DNA of 38,143 bases from Bacteriovoracaceae bacterium UBA6261 (GCA_002440825.1 DJVH01000043.1:1-38143), one strand, 5' to 3'; counted from the stretch's first letter, positions 1 to 8,770 are shown. The notes: generated by a model from the sequence alone, not told the origin. Numbers and translations are program-made.

Positions 1-779
1 GGGCGTGCAAACCATTTCGAGTCCCACATATTGGGAACTGTACAGAAGGTGCAGCTATAAGGACATCCTCTCGTCGCCACCATAGGAATTGATTTGCGGG
101 ATAATGAATTGACTCCGCAATGATTCTCTAGATATTTGTGAATAGGAACACCTTTCCATGAAGGTCGCGACAGATCTGTTAAATTCGAGCGTCTCTTTCT
201 TTTTCCGGTAAAGTGAACTTTGCCTTCTTTGAAAAAAGCGATGCCTGTGACGTTTTCCCATGAACTGTTTTTGTCGAAACAATCCAGCAGTTCCAGAACG
301 GATTCTTCGCCCTCTCCGATCACACACGCTGCTATTTGTGGAAACTGCGAGAGAATCTCTTCATAGCAGGCACTGACATGTTCACCGCCCAGAAAGACTT
401 TTTTATCCGGAAATTTTTTAAATATTTTTTTTAAAATGTGACTGTCGTAAATCCATCGATTGCTATGCATACTTTGCAGACCAATATAGTCCACATCGTG
501 AGGTATTCTGGAAACGATTTCATCAGCCTTTATTCCGCCAATAGCGAGATGAGTTCCAAGCAAATGGACTCTATTGCCTATTCCTTCGCCAGTACCGTCG
601 ATAATAAAAGAATCGTAACCATTGTTGATTAATGTGCCATTGATATAAGCGGTGCCGATGTCAGGCACTGCTGTGATACTGGAAACGTGCTTAACCGGAT
701 GAACAAAAGGTGTTCGGATTATTACAATCTTTTTGTTCTTTGAATGGCTCGTCAGTTGAACGTTTTCCTCTGAATTCAT
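1..779 (-). CDS. B12-binding radical SAM protein, 3' part cut off by window edge
   Basis: An open frame read from ATG at 779 leftward runs off the window without a stop (259 codons visible). Residues about 17-190 look like a cobalamin-binding (Rossmann-like) domain: hydrophobic start KIVIIRTPFVHP, then FLGGEH and VIGEGEES, which match the typical GG-H and GEGE turns of B12-dependent radical SAM enzymes. The radical SAM motif follows as ATRGCPYSCTFC with Cys239, Cys243 and Cys246, so the [4Fe-4S] site is present but most of the barrel lies outside. No DxHxxG B12 ligand motif is visible, as is common in this class. Class members include methyltransferases acting on unactivated carbon or phosphorus; the substrate here is unknown. 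It is divergent from the B12 radical SAM gene at 816 with a 36-base gap. Family call is firm; function is open. Confidence 0.88.
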   Translation of the reverse strand, partial: MNSEENVQLTSHSKNKKIVIIRTPFVHPVKHVSSITAVPDIGTAYINGTLINNGYDSFIIDGTGEGIGNRVHLLGTHLAIGGIKADEIVSRIPHDVDYIGLQSMHSNRWIYDSHILKKIFKKFPDKKVFLGGEHVSACYEEILSQFPQIAACVIGEGEESVLELLDCFDKNSSWENVTGIAFFKEGKVHFTGKRKRRSNLTDLSRPSWKGVPIHKYLENHCGVNSLSRKSIPMVATRGCPYSCTFCTVPNMWDSKWFAR

Positions 780-815
780 CTTAGAAAGTATAATGTAGTT
801 TAATTTTTAATCCTA

Positions 816-2228
816 ATGTTTAATAATATTTTTATGAACAATGTCATTTTGATAAATCCTCCTACACCGGATCGCAAAAAGATTATTCGCAACACCGGTT
901 GTGCTTCAGAATCAAAAGGCAATTATTTGCTGCAGCCTTATGATTTTCTTCTGATCGCAGGGATGTTTCCTTCTGTTTGCAATGTTCATTATCTCGATGG
1001 TCTGGCCGATAATTTATCTCAGGAAGAAATCTTATCTGATCTTATTGTTAAAAAACCTTCGCTTATCATCACAGCAATCGTAGACCGTCTGTGGGATAAC
1101 GATTTTAGCTTTCTCATCAAATTGCGAACTCAACATCCGCAAACTCCCATTCTTATTTTCGGGGACATTCTTGTTGAAAAAAAATACTGTGAAGAGGTTC
1201 TTCAATATGCAGACGGTGTGATTGCGTCACCTCTGGAATTAAATACAGAGGAACTCGCCTTGGCCACCAGAGAAAATCTCAAAGCGGATCCGAGTCGTTA
1301 TGGTCTCAAAAATGTTCATTCCGGATTGCCTGTAGGAAAAAAAAGTTCAGCCAGAAAACTCTACCGTCCACGCCATGAGCTTTTTTTGAAAAATCTTTAT
1401 CGATTTCCTTTTGCCACTTTCAAAAACTATTCAACAGTGAATATTTCCTGGGGATGTCCATACAGCTGCTCTTACTGCCTGGCTTCTCAGCTTCCTTCTT
1501 ATTATCGTGAAGCAGAGGAAGTGCTTGGTGAATTAAGAGAACTAAGTAACCTCGGCGTACGTGAGATTTATTTTGCCGATTTATCCTTCGGCATTCCCTA
1601 CGCCAACACCAGAAAAGTTCTGGAAGGCATGATCAATGAAAAATTGTATTTTCACTGGTCCACCTATTTTCATCCCAATCAATACTCAGAAGAATTTTTG
1701 ACTCTGATGAAAAATGCCGGATGCCACACTTTAATCATTGGCGTGGAATCCTACAACTTAGCTTCGCTTGAAAAATATGGTCGCACGACACCAAAAGAAA
1801 AAATTGAAGATTTAATCAAGTGTGCTAATCGTTTAAAGATTAACATTTGCGCCGATTTTATTTTGGGACTTCCGAATGAATCAAAAGAAGATGTCTTAAA
1901 AACCATTGCCTATGCAAAGGAACTCAATATTGATTACGCTTCTTTTAATATTGCAGCTCCCCTTCCAGGTTCATCCATTAAAAGAATGGCCATTGAAGAA
2001 AAAAGATTGAGTGAAGATGATCATCACTACGATTCCATGGGAAAAAGCAAAGTTCTTTCTTCCAACCTGCTTTCAAATGAAGAACTTGTCGAGTTGAAAA
2101 ATTATGCAGTCAGATCTTTTTATCTGCGCCCGGGTTATTTGATGAAGCGGCTTTCTCGCCTGCGCTCATGGGAGCATTTTTTAATTCAATGGGAAGAAAT
2201 GATTCAATTATTCAGAAAGGCGAGCTAA
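816..2228 (+). CDS. B12-binding domain radical SAM protein
   Basis: A 470-residue protein. Residues about 8-150 form a B12-binding-type domain opening with VILINPPTPDR, the usual first strand of this family, without a recognisable DxHxxG. The radical SAM motif is SWGCPYSCSYC (Cys214, Cys218, Cys221). Further on, IIGVESYN and DFILGLPNES are the usual barrel strands of the Elp3/MiaB/B12 subgroup. The C-terminal 60 residues are helical with no extra cluster motif. A second in-frame ATG at 834 places the start directly before the first strand; neither start has a clear Shine-Dalgarno. A TATAAT lies at 789-794. The gene is divergent from a second B12 radical SAM and its last 4 bases overlap the convergent methyltransferase gene. 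A C-methyltransferase or ring/chain-editing role is plausible but unproven. Confidence 0.9.
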   Translation: MFNNIFMNNVILINPPTPDRKKIIRNTGCASESKGNYLLQPYDFLLIAGMFPSVCNVHYLDGLADNLSQEEILSDLIVKKPSLIITAIVDRLWDNDFSFLIKLRTQHPQTPILIFGDILVEKKYCEEVLQYADGVIASPLELNTEELALATRENLKADPSRYGLKNVHSGLPVGKKSSARKLYRPRHELFLKNLYRFPFATFKNYSTVNISWGCPYSCSYCLASQLPSYYREAEEVLGELRELSNLGVREIYFADLSFGIPYANTRKVLEGMINEKLYFHWSTYFHPNQYSEEFLTLMKNAGCHTLIIGVESYNLASLEKYGRTTPKEKIEDLIKCANRLKINICADFILGLPNESKEDVLKTIAYAKELNIDYASFNIAAPLPGSSIKRMAIEEKRLSEDDHHYDSMGKSKVLSSNLLSNEELVELKNYAVRSFYLRPGYLMKRLSRLRSWEHFLIQWEEMIQLFRKAS

Positions 2229-3046
2229 TTTTTCAACAAAAGCTGAAGGCGATTTCCTCTTTTCATTTTCATGGCCAGTTTCCAGGCTAATTTATGGAAT
2301 AACAGAAAAGATCCACGTTCGTGGTATTTAATGACACCTTGTACGCCCGTCCAATAATCTACAATTTTAAATCCTGAGTTTTTGCTCAGTTTGCCCAAAG
2401 ATTTTGGATTGAATTGCCAGAGATGGTGAGGAAGACCGAGATGATCTCCGTAAGGAATTTTAAATCCCAGAACATTAGGGACCTGGATATAAAGCAATCC
2501 ACCTTCCTTCAGAAGTGATTTGCATTTTCTCAAAATCATTGCCGGATCTTCAACATGCTCAAGGACATCACACATAGTAATAACTGCAAATTTTTTATCA
2601 GTTTGAAACTCTTCTATGCTGATCAGACTGACATCGTGGCCGGCATTGGATGAAAATTGAAAGGCATTCTTTTCTATTTCAATACCCGTGCATTGAACAG
2701 ATTTGGTTTTTAAAAAAGACTGCCATAAACCATAGCCGCTGCCGATATCAAGCCACTCCCCTTCAGGTGGAACAGCTGCTTTAATTCTTTGAAAACGTTC
2801 TTCAAAATAAAAGTCGAATATCGTACTGTATTTTTGAAAGTATTGAGGAAATCCCCAGTACTCGGTTTTATCTTTGGCTTCAGCATCCTGAAGGAATGTC
2901 TGCGGAGCCCGCTCGCGCTCTTTTAAAAAGACCAGATCACATTCTGAGCATCGATAGAGAGTGTAAGGCTTCTCAGCTCTGAAGAAATGAACATTCTTCT
3001 TCGAATAGCAGATACCGCAGGACAAAGACTCAGATGAAGTTTTCAT
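2225..3046 (-). CDS. Class I SAM-dependent methyltransferase with N-terminal zinc ribbon
   Basis: A 273-residue protein. The N-terminus carries two CxxC pairs (Cys10/Cys13 in CGIC and a second pair in CSEC about 20 residues on), a small zinc ribbon common on sugar and lipid-intermediate methyltransferases. SAM-binding motif I is WLDIGSGYG. It is followed by the acidic GIEIE strand end, the CDVLEHVEDP motif and LLKEGGLLYIQVPN, the standard Methyltransf_23-type order. It is the last gene of the minus-strand operon. Its start lies inside the end of the radical SAM gene at 3030 (17-base overlap), so the two are probably translationally coupled. It likely methylates an O or C position of a glycan intermediate; the target cannot be read from sequence. 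Confidence 0.88.
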   Translation of the reverse strand: MKTSSESLSCGICYSKKNVHFFRAEKPYTLYRCSECDLVFLKERERAPQTFLQDAEAKDKTEYWGFPQYFQKYSTIFDFYFEERFQRIKAAVPPEGEWLDIGSGYGLWQSFLKTKSVQCTGIEIEKNAFQFSSNAGHDVSLISIEEFQTDKKFAVITMCDVLEHVEDPAMILRKCKSLLKEGGLLYIQVPNVLGFKIPYGDHLGLPHHLWQFNPKSLGKLSKNSGFKIVDYWTGVQGVIKYHERGSFLLFHKLAWKLAMKMKRGNRLQLLLKN

Positions 3047-4088
3047 GCTCTATCTTCTCCTGCACCTTCCACAAGAATTCATTGGTGGAATTGTGACGGC
3101 AAAAACTTATGCAGCCTTTGACATTAATTTCATCTTCAATTTTCTTTGTGATTCGCTTTACATTGTCTCCGGTGAAAATTTGTTCAAAACTTTCATGATG
3201 TAAATCGCCGTAGCAAAATTCCGGATTTTTAAAAAACTGACTGCAGGGATAAATTTTACCGTCGGCCAGAATTTGAGTAATAAAGGGAGTGCCCAGACAT
3301 TTTTTATAGCCGCGTTCAGGACTGTCGTTAAAATTATTCCAACGGACAATGACTTTAAATTTATCATCGGTTAATTCTTCAACTTGTCGCAATTGATCTG
3401 TCGACTGCATGTGAATATCTGCCGGAACATCATAACTGTTGCGAGGATGCTTGCTGAATCTTTTTACAACGTAATAATCAACACCAAGTTCTTTTGCCAG
3501 CTTTGCTGTTTCATAAACGTTGCGATAATTTTCATTGATTAAAATCTGCTGAATTCCAAGAGTGACATTCAAATTCTGGTCGCGCTTTACTTTAACAGCA
3601 TTTTCGACATTCGCCGTCGCCCGGGAAAAATCCGTCCGGTGTCCTTTGTGAATTTCCTGGTACAGCTCCGGGTTGCCTGCTTGAAACGTAAAACGCGCCC
3701 ACATAAGATGTGGCATAATCGCTTTCGACATATCTTCCGTCATTAAAACGGCATTGGTGTTCAAGGCCATGTCCACCCCATTTCGGTGGGCCCGTTGAAT
3801 CATAGAAACGATTCCTTTATTGGCGGTAGGTTCACCTTCACCGGCAAGAAGTACACTTTTTAAGCCGACCTTTTTAAAATCATCCGCAAGATCATTCATG
3901 ATGGACTCTTCCAGAAAACCGGATTTATGTCCGAGAAAATCAACATAACAAAGATTGCACCGCTGGTTGCATCCGCTCGTCGGACTGATTTCGGCGTGAA
4001 TGGGAAAAAAATGTTCGCCTCGCTTCCACTTTTCAACGACCGGAAGGTGGTAAAGCAATTTTGATCCGTCTAAAAATAATTCACTCAT
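3030..4088 (-). CDS. Radical SAM/SPASM-type protein (paralog of the 4106-5167 gene)
   Basis: A 352-residue protein. The N-terminus LDGSKLLYHLPVVEKW leads to EISPTSGCNQRCNLC, with Cys40, Cys44 and Cys47 as the [4Fe-4S] ligands. LLAGEGEPTANK is the GGEP-type SAM-binding motif. The C-terminal part has several further cysteines (KKCLGTPF, KIYPCSQFF, GCISFCRH) that look like a SPASM/twitch auxiliary cluster region. The protein aligns end to end with its upstream neighbour, with the three Cys at identical positions. From memory, relatives with the YH....W.G..PI..E.SP pattern occur in O-antigen-type loci, which fits the flanking GT9, GT2 and methyltransferase genes. Substrate unknown. The gap to the upstream gene is 17 bases. 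Confidence 0.88.
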   Translation of the reverse strand: MSELFLDGSKLLYHLPVVEKWKRGEHFFPIHAEISPTSGCNQRCNLCYVDFLGHKSGFLEESIMNDLADDFKKVGLKSVLLAGEGEPTANKGIVSMIQRAHRNGVDMALNTNAVLMTEDMSKAIMPHLMWARFTFQAGNPELYQEIHKGHRTDFSRATANVENAVKVKRDQNLNVTLGIQQILINENYRNVYETAKLAKELGVDYYVVKRFSKHPRNSYDVPADIHMQSTDQLRQVEELTDDKFKVIVRWNNFNDSPERGYKKCLGTPFITQILADGKIYPCSQFFKNPEFCYGDLHHESFEQIFTGDNVKRITKKIEDEINVKGCISFCRHNSTNEFLWKVQEKIEHENFI

Positions 4089-4105
4089 AGTCTTTTACTC
4101 ATTCT

Positions 4106-5167
4106 TTAAATGTAATTCACATGCTGTGGAGGATTTGAAAGTTTCCAGAGGAAATCGTTTACCGAATCCGGTCTGCAAAAAGGCATGCACTTGGAAGGAT
4201 CAACCGAACAAGAAACATATTTTCGCGCTTTTTCAGCCTGTTCTGAAGTCCAGGCTTCCTGAAAGGTTTGATTCATAATATTTCCTAATTTGTGCTCTTC
4301 TTTTCCGATATAGGGCCCGCAGCTATACAAATCTCCCAGAGCATCCACCTCAATCATAAAGGGTGTTGAAAGGCATTTTTTATAACTTCTTTCGCCGCTT
4401 TGAAAGAAAAGCGTCTTGCGAAGAACAAATTTAAAATTTTCTTTTTCCATCTCAGCGCTGAAAGCAGCCAGGTCATCAAGAACATCGTTCAGGTTCTCAA
4501 CTTTGTCGTCAAAGGGAATTTCCGGATGTTTTAAAAAAGGTTTGATCGCAAAATAATCCACCCCGATATCTTTTAACTTTAAGGTCAGCGATTTTAACTC
4601 ATGCACATTCTTGCTTAAGAGCAAACTTTGAACGCCGATAGTAATTTGAGAATTCTGTTTTTTCTTTTCTTCTACCAGGGCCTTTATATTTTCAAGAACA
4701 CAATCAAAGTCAGCTGGGACTGTTCCATGGATGTCGGCATAGTTGTCGCGGCTGCCGGCATTAAGACTGATACGGATGAAAGTTAAGTGCTTAACCAATG
4801 TGGGAATATTTTTTTCCGAAAGCAATCTGCCGTTGGTGTTTAAGGCAACATCTATTCCGGCTTCTTTAGAGAGCTTTACCATTTCGTGACATTGTTTATT
4901 GAGAAGAGGATCTCCGTCACCTGCAAAAAAGAGTGAGCGAACTCCAGCCTGGGCCCATTCGCTGGTTAGGCGAGAATAGCGCTCGAGAGGAAAAAAAATC
5001 GGTTTGAATTCCTTGTAATGATAAACGCAGAAAACACAATGATGATTACAATAACTGGTTGGACTGAAAGCCACGTAAATGGGAGTGATTAATTCCCCTC
5101 TCGACCAGGCGTTGACCTTATCGAGATGATACATCATTTTATTTCCATCAAGCTGAATTTTACTCAT
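4106..5167 (-). CDS. Radical SAM/SPASM-type protein (paralog of the 3030-4088 gene)
   Basis: A 353-residue protein. The radical SAM motif is SPTSYCNHHCVFC (Cys40, Cys44, Cys47), followed by FFAGDGDPLLNK in place of the usual GGEP, and ALNTNGRLL. The C-terminus has KKCLSTPFMIEV, LYSCGPYIG and CSVDPSKCMPFC, consistent with an auxiliary cluster domain. It is a tandem duplicate of the following gene: the same start pattern (MSKIQLDGNKMMYHL) and the same ending (NDFLWK). Retention of all Cys in both copies argues that both are active and may act on successive or different intermediates. Its start overlaps the end of the GT9 gene by 8 bases. Likely a sugar- or glycan-tailoring enzyme by context. 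Confidence 0.88.
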   Translation of the reverse strand: MSKIQLDGNKMMYHLDKVNAWSRGELITPIYVAFSPTSYCNHHCVFCVYHYKEFKPIFFPLERYSRLTSEWAQAGVRSLFFAGDGDPLLNKQCHEMVKLSKEAGIDVALNTNGRLLSEKNIPTLVKHLTFIRISLNAGSRDNYADIHGTVPADFDCVLENIKALVEEKKKQNSQITIGVQSLLLSKNVHELKSLTLKLKDIGVDYFAIKPFLKHPEIPFDDKVENLNDVLDDLAAFSAEMEKENFKFVLRKTLFFQSGERSYKKCLSTPFMIEVDALGDLYSCGPYIGKEEHKLGNIMNQTFQEAWTSEQAEKARKYVSCSVDPSKCMPFCRPDSVNDFLWKLSNPPQHVNYI

Positions 5168-6053
5168 GTCGTTCTCTTAATTTAGTAATGGCCTGAAAAA
5201 CTTCATCGACTGAAATCTTTTCCACGCAATGATTTTTCTGATCACAAGCGGCTTTATAGCAAGGAACGCAGGCAAACTCAGAATCATTTTTTTTATTGAG
5301 GAAAACTGCTTTATCTGAACCGTGGATTTCCGATGAAGACGTCGAACCAAACAAAGCGACAATTTTTTTTTGAAGGGCCAGGGCCAGATGCAGTCCCAGT
5401 GAATCGTGAGTCACAATGAGATCGCAGGAATTTAACCAGCGGATGTATTCATCCAGATCAAAAAATCCTTCCTGCCAGGAATACTCTCCAAAATTTTCCA
5501 GTTTTTTAGAAAGCATTGTCCAGCTTTCAAAAGGCCAGCTTTTGCTCGGCCACTTCACTCCAACTTTCCAGTTGAGGCCGATTCGTTGGCCATCAGTCTT
5601 TATTGAATATTTTTCCGGCAATAAGTAATTTTCTCCATTCCAGCTTTTGCCCAAAAGAAGAAATAATTTTTCACTCCAGTTTTTATTCTGTCGTTGCATA
5701 TCGTAGAGCCAGGAATTTAGATTTTTCACTTCTTCGCTGGTTTTGAACTGATGCCCGTTGAATCCAACCCAATCTGCGTATTGAAAACCATCCAAAGAAT
5801 GATGGCGCTCAAGATTAATAATGAGATCAAAGTGCTTGCCGGCAAATTCACTATTATCAGTCGCAACAGTAATTCCGGAAATGCCTTCAATCAAACCCGC
5901 TGCTTGCGGGCTGCAAATCCAGTAAATCTGATCATTCTTGAAAAGATGAAGAAGCACTGTCGAGCGAAGAACATCGCCAAGACTGATCACTTCCGCTGAA
6001 TCAGAAAAATGAAAGGTCTCACACTGTCCTGTTTTTATGATTAAAATTTTCAT
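5160..6053 (-). CDS. Glycosyltransferase family 9 (heptosyltransferase-like)
   Basis: A 297-residue protein starting MKILIIKTGQ. A longer frame opens at 6119, but the ATG at 6053 forms an ATGA overlap with the stop of the preceding gene and begins directly at the first strand, so I use it. The SLGDVLRSTVLLHLF stretch matches the GT9 GD-x-x-x-T-x-LL N-terminal signature. The C-terminal half has VTHDSLGLHLALAL and ALFGSTSS, the nucleotide-sugar binding region. The Cys-rich segment CVPCYKAACDQKNHC corresponds to the CxPC...C...C stretch of WaaF-type enzymes. The family transfers heptose or related sugars to lipid A-core-type acceptors at the cytoplasmic face. Exact donor is unknown. It is coupled to GT2 upstream and a radical SAM gene downstream. 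Confidence 0.88.
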   Translation of the reverse strand: MKILIIKTGQCETFHFSDSAEVISLGDVLRSTVLLHLFKNDQIYWICSPQAAGLIEGISGITVATDNSEFAGKHFDLIINLERHHSLDGFQYADWVGFNGHQFKTSEEVKNLNSWLYDMQRQNKNWSEKLFLLLGKSWNGENYLLPEKYSIKTDGQRIGLNWKVGVKWPSKSWPFESWTMLSKKLENFGEYSWQEGFFDLDEYIRWLNSCDLIVTHDSLGLHLALALQKKIVALFGSTSSSEIHGSDKAVFLNKKNDSEFACVPCYKAACDQKNHCVEKISVDEVFQAITKLRERHE

Positions 6054-6754
6054 CGTTTGAATGTCATCTCGTGAAATGTTTTCAGATAACATGTAGCCAC
6101 ATCCAGAAAGACCGGCCATTTAATCGCATTGGATTTACCGCTGTTTCTCGGAGAGAGAACGAGTGGAACCTGTTTAAAGCTACAACCTTTCTTCAGGCAT
6201 TTAACTAAAAGTTCAGCATGAAAGAAAAAACGATTTGAGTGAATTGTCAGTCCTTCAACTGCTTTCTTTTTATAAAGAGTAATCCCATTAAAATATTTTA
6301 AATTCAGTCCAAAACTTTGGTTCATCATCGTATTAAATGTTTTGGATAAAAGATACCTGAACAGAGAGCGGACCTTAAGAGCATTGCCGGCATAAGTTGT
6401 TACGATGTCAGTGTCATCGCATTCCTTTATCGGGCTCAACAGTTCCTGCGGCAAAAATTCCAAATCTGACGGAAACCAGCAAAACCATTCTGTCTCAACA
6501 TGAGCTAGCGCTCTTTTTATACTGGCCCCAACTCCACCGTTTTTTTCCAACTTCAGAGTGATAATATTTTCACTGTGCTGAAAAGGAGCTAAAGCTGCCC
6601 ACGTGTTATCGGTGCTTCCGTCATCTACGACAATGATCTGATATGAATTCACGGCCTTTTCCAAAAAAGCCTGCAACTTGACTACACAAGGAACGATATT
6701 CTTTTCCTCATTCAATGCAGTCACAATGACAGCAAGACTAAGTTGTTTTTTCAT
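6050..6754 (-). CDS. Glycosyltransferase family 2 (dolichol-phosphate-sugar synthase-like)
   Basis: A 234-residue protein of a single GT-A domain. It has the opening LAVIVTALNEEKNI, the nucleotide-binding IIVVDDGSTDNTW, and FPSDLEFLPQELL at the position of the DxD-type metal motif, then KYFNGITLYKK. There is no clear C-terminal membrane segment, so it resembles the short soluble DPM/undecaprenyl-phosphate sugar synthase subgroup. It would transfer a sugar from a nucleotide donor to a polyprenyl phosphate or glycan acceptor. Lipid-phosphate-linked sugars are the donors for GT-C enzymes, several of which seem to be encoded further along. It overlaps the upstream radical SAM gene by 17 bases and the GT9 gene by 4. 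Confidence 0.88.
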   Translation of the reverse strand: MKKQLSLAVIVTALNEEKNIVPCVVKLQAFLEKAVNSYQIIVVDDGSTDNTWAALAPFQHSENIITLKLEKNGGVGASIKRALAHVETEWFCWFPSDLEFLPQELLSPIKECDDTDIVTTYAGNALKVRSLFRYLLSKTFNTMMNQSFGLNLKYFNGITLYKKKAVEGLTIHSNRFFFHAELLVKCLKKGCSFKQVPLVLSPRNSGKSNAIKWPVFLDVATCYLKTFHEMTFKR

Positions 6755-7847
6755 TCAGACACTCGTGGGTTTTTAAGCAACATCCTGCACATCCAGGAAT
6801 AGATCTTTGATGTTTTTCAAAGAGACTTTTAAATTTAGTAAATCTTTGCAGCTGAAAAACTTTACCAGGGTTATAATCTACGTCTTTAATATTACCTATA
6901 TCCAGACTCAAATCGCAAGGAGTGAGCTTTCCATCCTGATACATCGTGACGATGCTAAGGTATTTTGAGCAGTTTACAGGGGAAAACCGTGAAGGCTTTT
7001 GCATATAGCCCTGCCAGGCCTGTTTTTTTATTTCTGGTCTGACAGTAATCCGTCCTTTAAATAACCGGACGATCCTTTCCAGACTTTCATGAATTTTTGC
7101 GGGGCTGTTGTCGCCATATGAAGCTGTATTCCCGCTCCAGAATTTATCGTGATAAAAATCTTCAGCATCGACAATTCCATTCCGTGCATTGTTTTGAAAA
7201 AGTAAATTAAAAGTGATTCCATTTACCTGGACATCATTGAGAAGATAATCCGAAAGTTGTTCAAGAGAACCACTGTTCGTGTCTGTCAAAGTAACTTTGC
7301 AGACGATACTCGGCAGAGATGAACCATATTTTTCTTTAAGTTTCTGAATTTTTTTTATCGTATTGATAGATTTATCAAATGAACCAGCGCCTCTGATCTT
7401 ATCATGCTGATCCCGCTCGCCATCAATCGAAACCATAAAATAGCGCAGCTTTTTAACGACAAGTGTTTCGAGAACGTCTTCTTTGTTAACTGTCCCGTTC
7501 GTTATTAAGGAAACTTTTAAATTTCTATCCAACAGGCGATTGATAATTTCTAAAAAGTGAGGAGCTAAAAAGGGCTCTCCCCCTGTCAGGTCGACAATAC
7601 TGTACCAGGGAATTTGATCAATGATTCTCTCCCATTCCTGAAGGGAAAGATCGCCAGGATTTTTTTTGTTCAAGCTTTCACTCACATAACAATAGTGACA
7701 TGAAAGATTGCATCGATTGGTCAGCCGGATTCTAAAAACCAGCGGAGGAAGGAAAAACCAGGGCGAAACGCGCTTTTGCAAAGCTCCCCAAATCTCTCCC
7801 GCGGAATCGAAAAGAATTTTTGCCAGGAAAACTCTCGTTAATTTCAT
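6738..7847 (-). CDS. Radical SAM/SPASM domain protein, first gene of six-gene operon
   Basis: A 369-residue protein. FRIRLTNRCNLSCHYC gives Cys46, Cys50 and Cys53. VDLTGGEPFLAP is a textbook GGEP motif, and LITNGT and MVSIDGERD follow in the right order. The C-terminal SPASM region has NCSKYLSIV, KLTPCDLSLDIGNI and GCAGCCLKTHECL, enough cysteines for one or two auxiliary [4Fe-4S] clusters. SPASM enzymes modify peptides, proteins or sugars; the context of glycosyltransferases favours a glycan substrate, but a peptide substrate cannot be excluded. The start region shows only a weak AAAGAG right before the ATG. It shares a 47-base divergent region with the radical SAM gene at 7895. Confidence 0.9.
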   Translation of the reverse strand: MKLTRVFLAKILFDSAGEIWGALQKRVSPWFFLPPLVFRIRLTNRCNLSCHYCYVSESLNKKNPGDLSLQEWERIIDQIPWYSIVDLTGGEPFLAPHFLEIINRLLDRNLKVSLITNGTVNKEDVLETLVVKKLRYFMVSIDGERDQHDKIRGAGSFDKSINTIKKIQKLKEKYGSSLPSIVCKVTLTDTNSGSLEQLSDYLLNDVQVNGITFNLLFQNNARNGIVDAEDFYHDKFWSGNTASYGDNSPAKIHESLERIVRLFKGRITVRPEIKKQAWQGYMQKPSRFSPVNCSKYLSIVTMYQDGKLTPCDLSLDIGNIKDVDYNPGKVFQLQRFTKFKSLFEKHQRSIPGCAGCCLKTHECLNEKTT

Positions 7848-7880
7848 CTCTTTAATTTAGGTTAATTTGTACATTTTAGG

Positions 7881-7886
7881 TATAAT
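7881..7886 (+). promoter_or_regulatory. Candidate -10 box TATAAT for the plus-strand operon
   Basis: A perfect TATAAT lies 8 bases before the ATG at 7895 in the 47-base divergent gap. No convincing -35 is seen at 16-18 bases. If used, transcription would begin at or within 2-3 bases of the start codon. There is no Shine-Dalgarno before this ATG. Confidence 0.4.
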
Positions 7887-7894
7887 AAACTGAC

Positions 7895-8755
7895 ATGAAT
7901 CAGCTGCCCTCACTGAATATTCCTGCAAGCTACAACTACGTCGGAGTTTTCCTGACGCTCAGTTGTAATTTATCTTGTTCGTATTGCATTAATCATCTTG
8001 TCGGTCTCAAACAAGGCAGACGACTGCTCAATGCCAGCGAATGGGCCATGGGCCTTTCGCGATTAAAAATGGCCACATCCATTCCGCTGACACTTCAGGG
8101 CGGTGAACCGACTATTCATAAAGATTTTTATCAAATTGTTCAGCAAATCCCCGATGAGTTCGAGCTTGATCTGTTGACTAATATTCAATTTGATCCAAAG
8201 GAATTCGCAGAAAAAATTTCTCTTAAAAAATTCAACCGCGAAGCCCCTTATTCTCCCATTCGCGTGAGTTATCATCCCGAAACAATGAATCGGGAGGAGA
8301 CGCTTTTTAAAGTGATCGAACTTCGTGAAGCAGGTTTTAACGTCGGAGTCTTCGGAGTCTTACATCCCAAACAGCAAGAGAGTATTTTAGAAGCACAAAA
8401 ACTTTTTTCAGAACATGGAATAGATTTCCGGACAAAAGAATTTCTGGGAATGGAAGAAGGTAAACTTTACGGTACTTACTCTTATCCCGATGCTGTCTTT
8501 TCAAAGACGGTCCGCTCGTGTCTTTGCAAAACAAGTGAATTGTTAATTGACCCATTTGGAGCAGTATTTCGCTGCCATCACGACTTGTACAACAATCTCA
8601 ATCCGGTGGGACATATTCTGGATCCTGATTACCAGATAAAAGATGAATTCAGTCGCTGTGATTTTTTCGGCAAATGCAATCCCTGCGATGTAAAACTCAA
8701 AAACAACCGCCACCAGGAATTCGGCCATACATCTGTTGAAATAAAATTTAATTGA
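7895..8755 (+). CDS. Radical SAM protein, first gene of plus-strand operon
   Basis: A 286-residue protein. The motif TLSCNLSCSYC (Cys24, Cys28, Cys31) is followed by TLQGGEPTIHK and LLTNIQ, so the core is complete. The C-terminus has CLCKTSELLIDPFGAVFRC and CDFFGKCNPC, with Cys spacing like a twitch/SPASM auxiliary cluster. It is shorter than most SPASM proteins (usually 350 or more residues). It heads a co-directional group with the JmjC-like cupin 15 bases downstream, a B12 radical SAM, a fatty-acid-hydroxylase-family protein and a polytopic membrane protein. No substrate can be named; pairing with an oxygenase-like gene suggests consecutive tailoring steps. Confidence 0.88.
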   Translation: MNQLPSLNIPASYNYVGVFLTLSCNLSCSYCINHLVGLKQGRRLLNASEWAMGLSRLKMATSIPLTLQGGEPTIHKDFYQIVQQIPDEFELDLLTNIQFDPKEFAEKISLKKFNREAPYSPIRVSYHPETMNREETLFKVIELREAGFNVGVFGVLHPKQQESILEAQKLFSEHGIDFRTKEFLGMEEGKLYGTYSYPDAVFSKTVRSCLCKTSELLIDPFGAVFRCHHDLYNNLNPVGHILDPDYQIKDEFSRCDFFGKCNPCDVKLKNNRHQEFGHTSVEIKFN

Positions 8756-8770
8756 GCTAGAATCATCTGC

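Noticed and set aside
55..327. Minus-strand 90-residue ORF
   Set aside because: It is another frame over the partial radical SAM gene at 1-779; the correct frame shows the CPYSCTFC motif.
438..632. Plus-strand 64-residue ORF
   Set aside because: It is antisense to the B12-binding domain of the partial radical SAM gene and has no family features.
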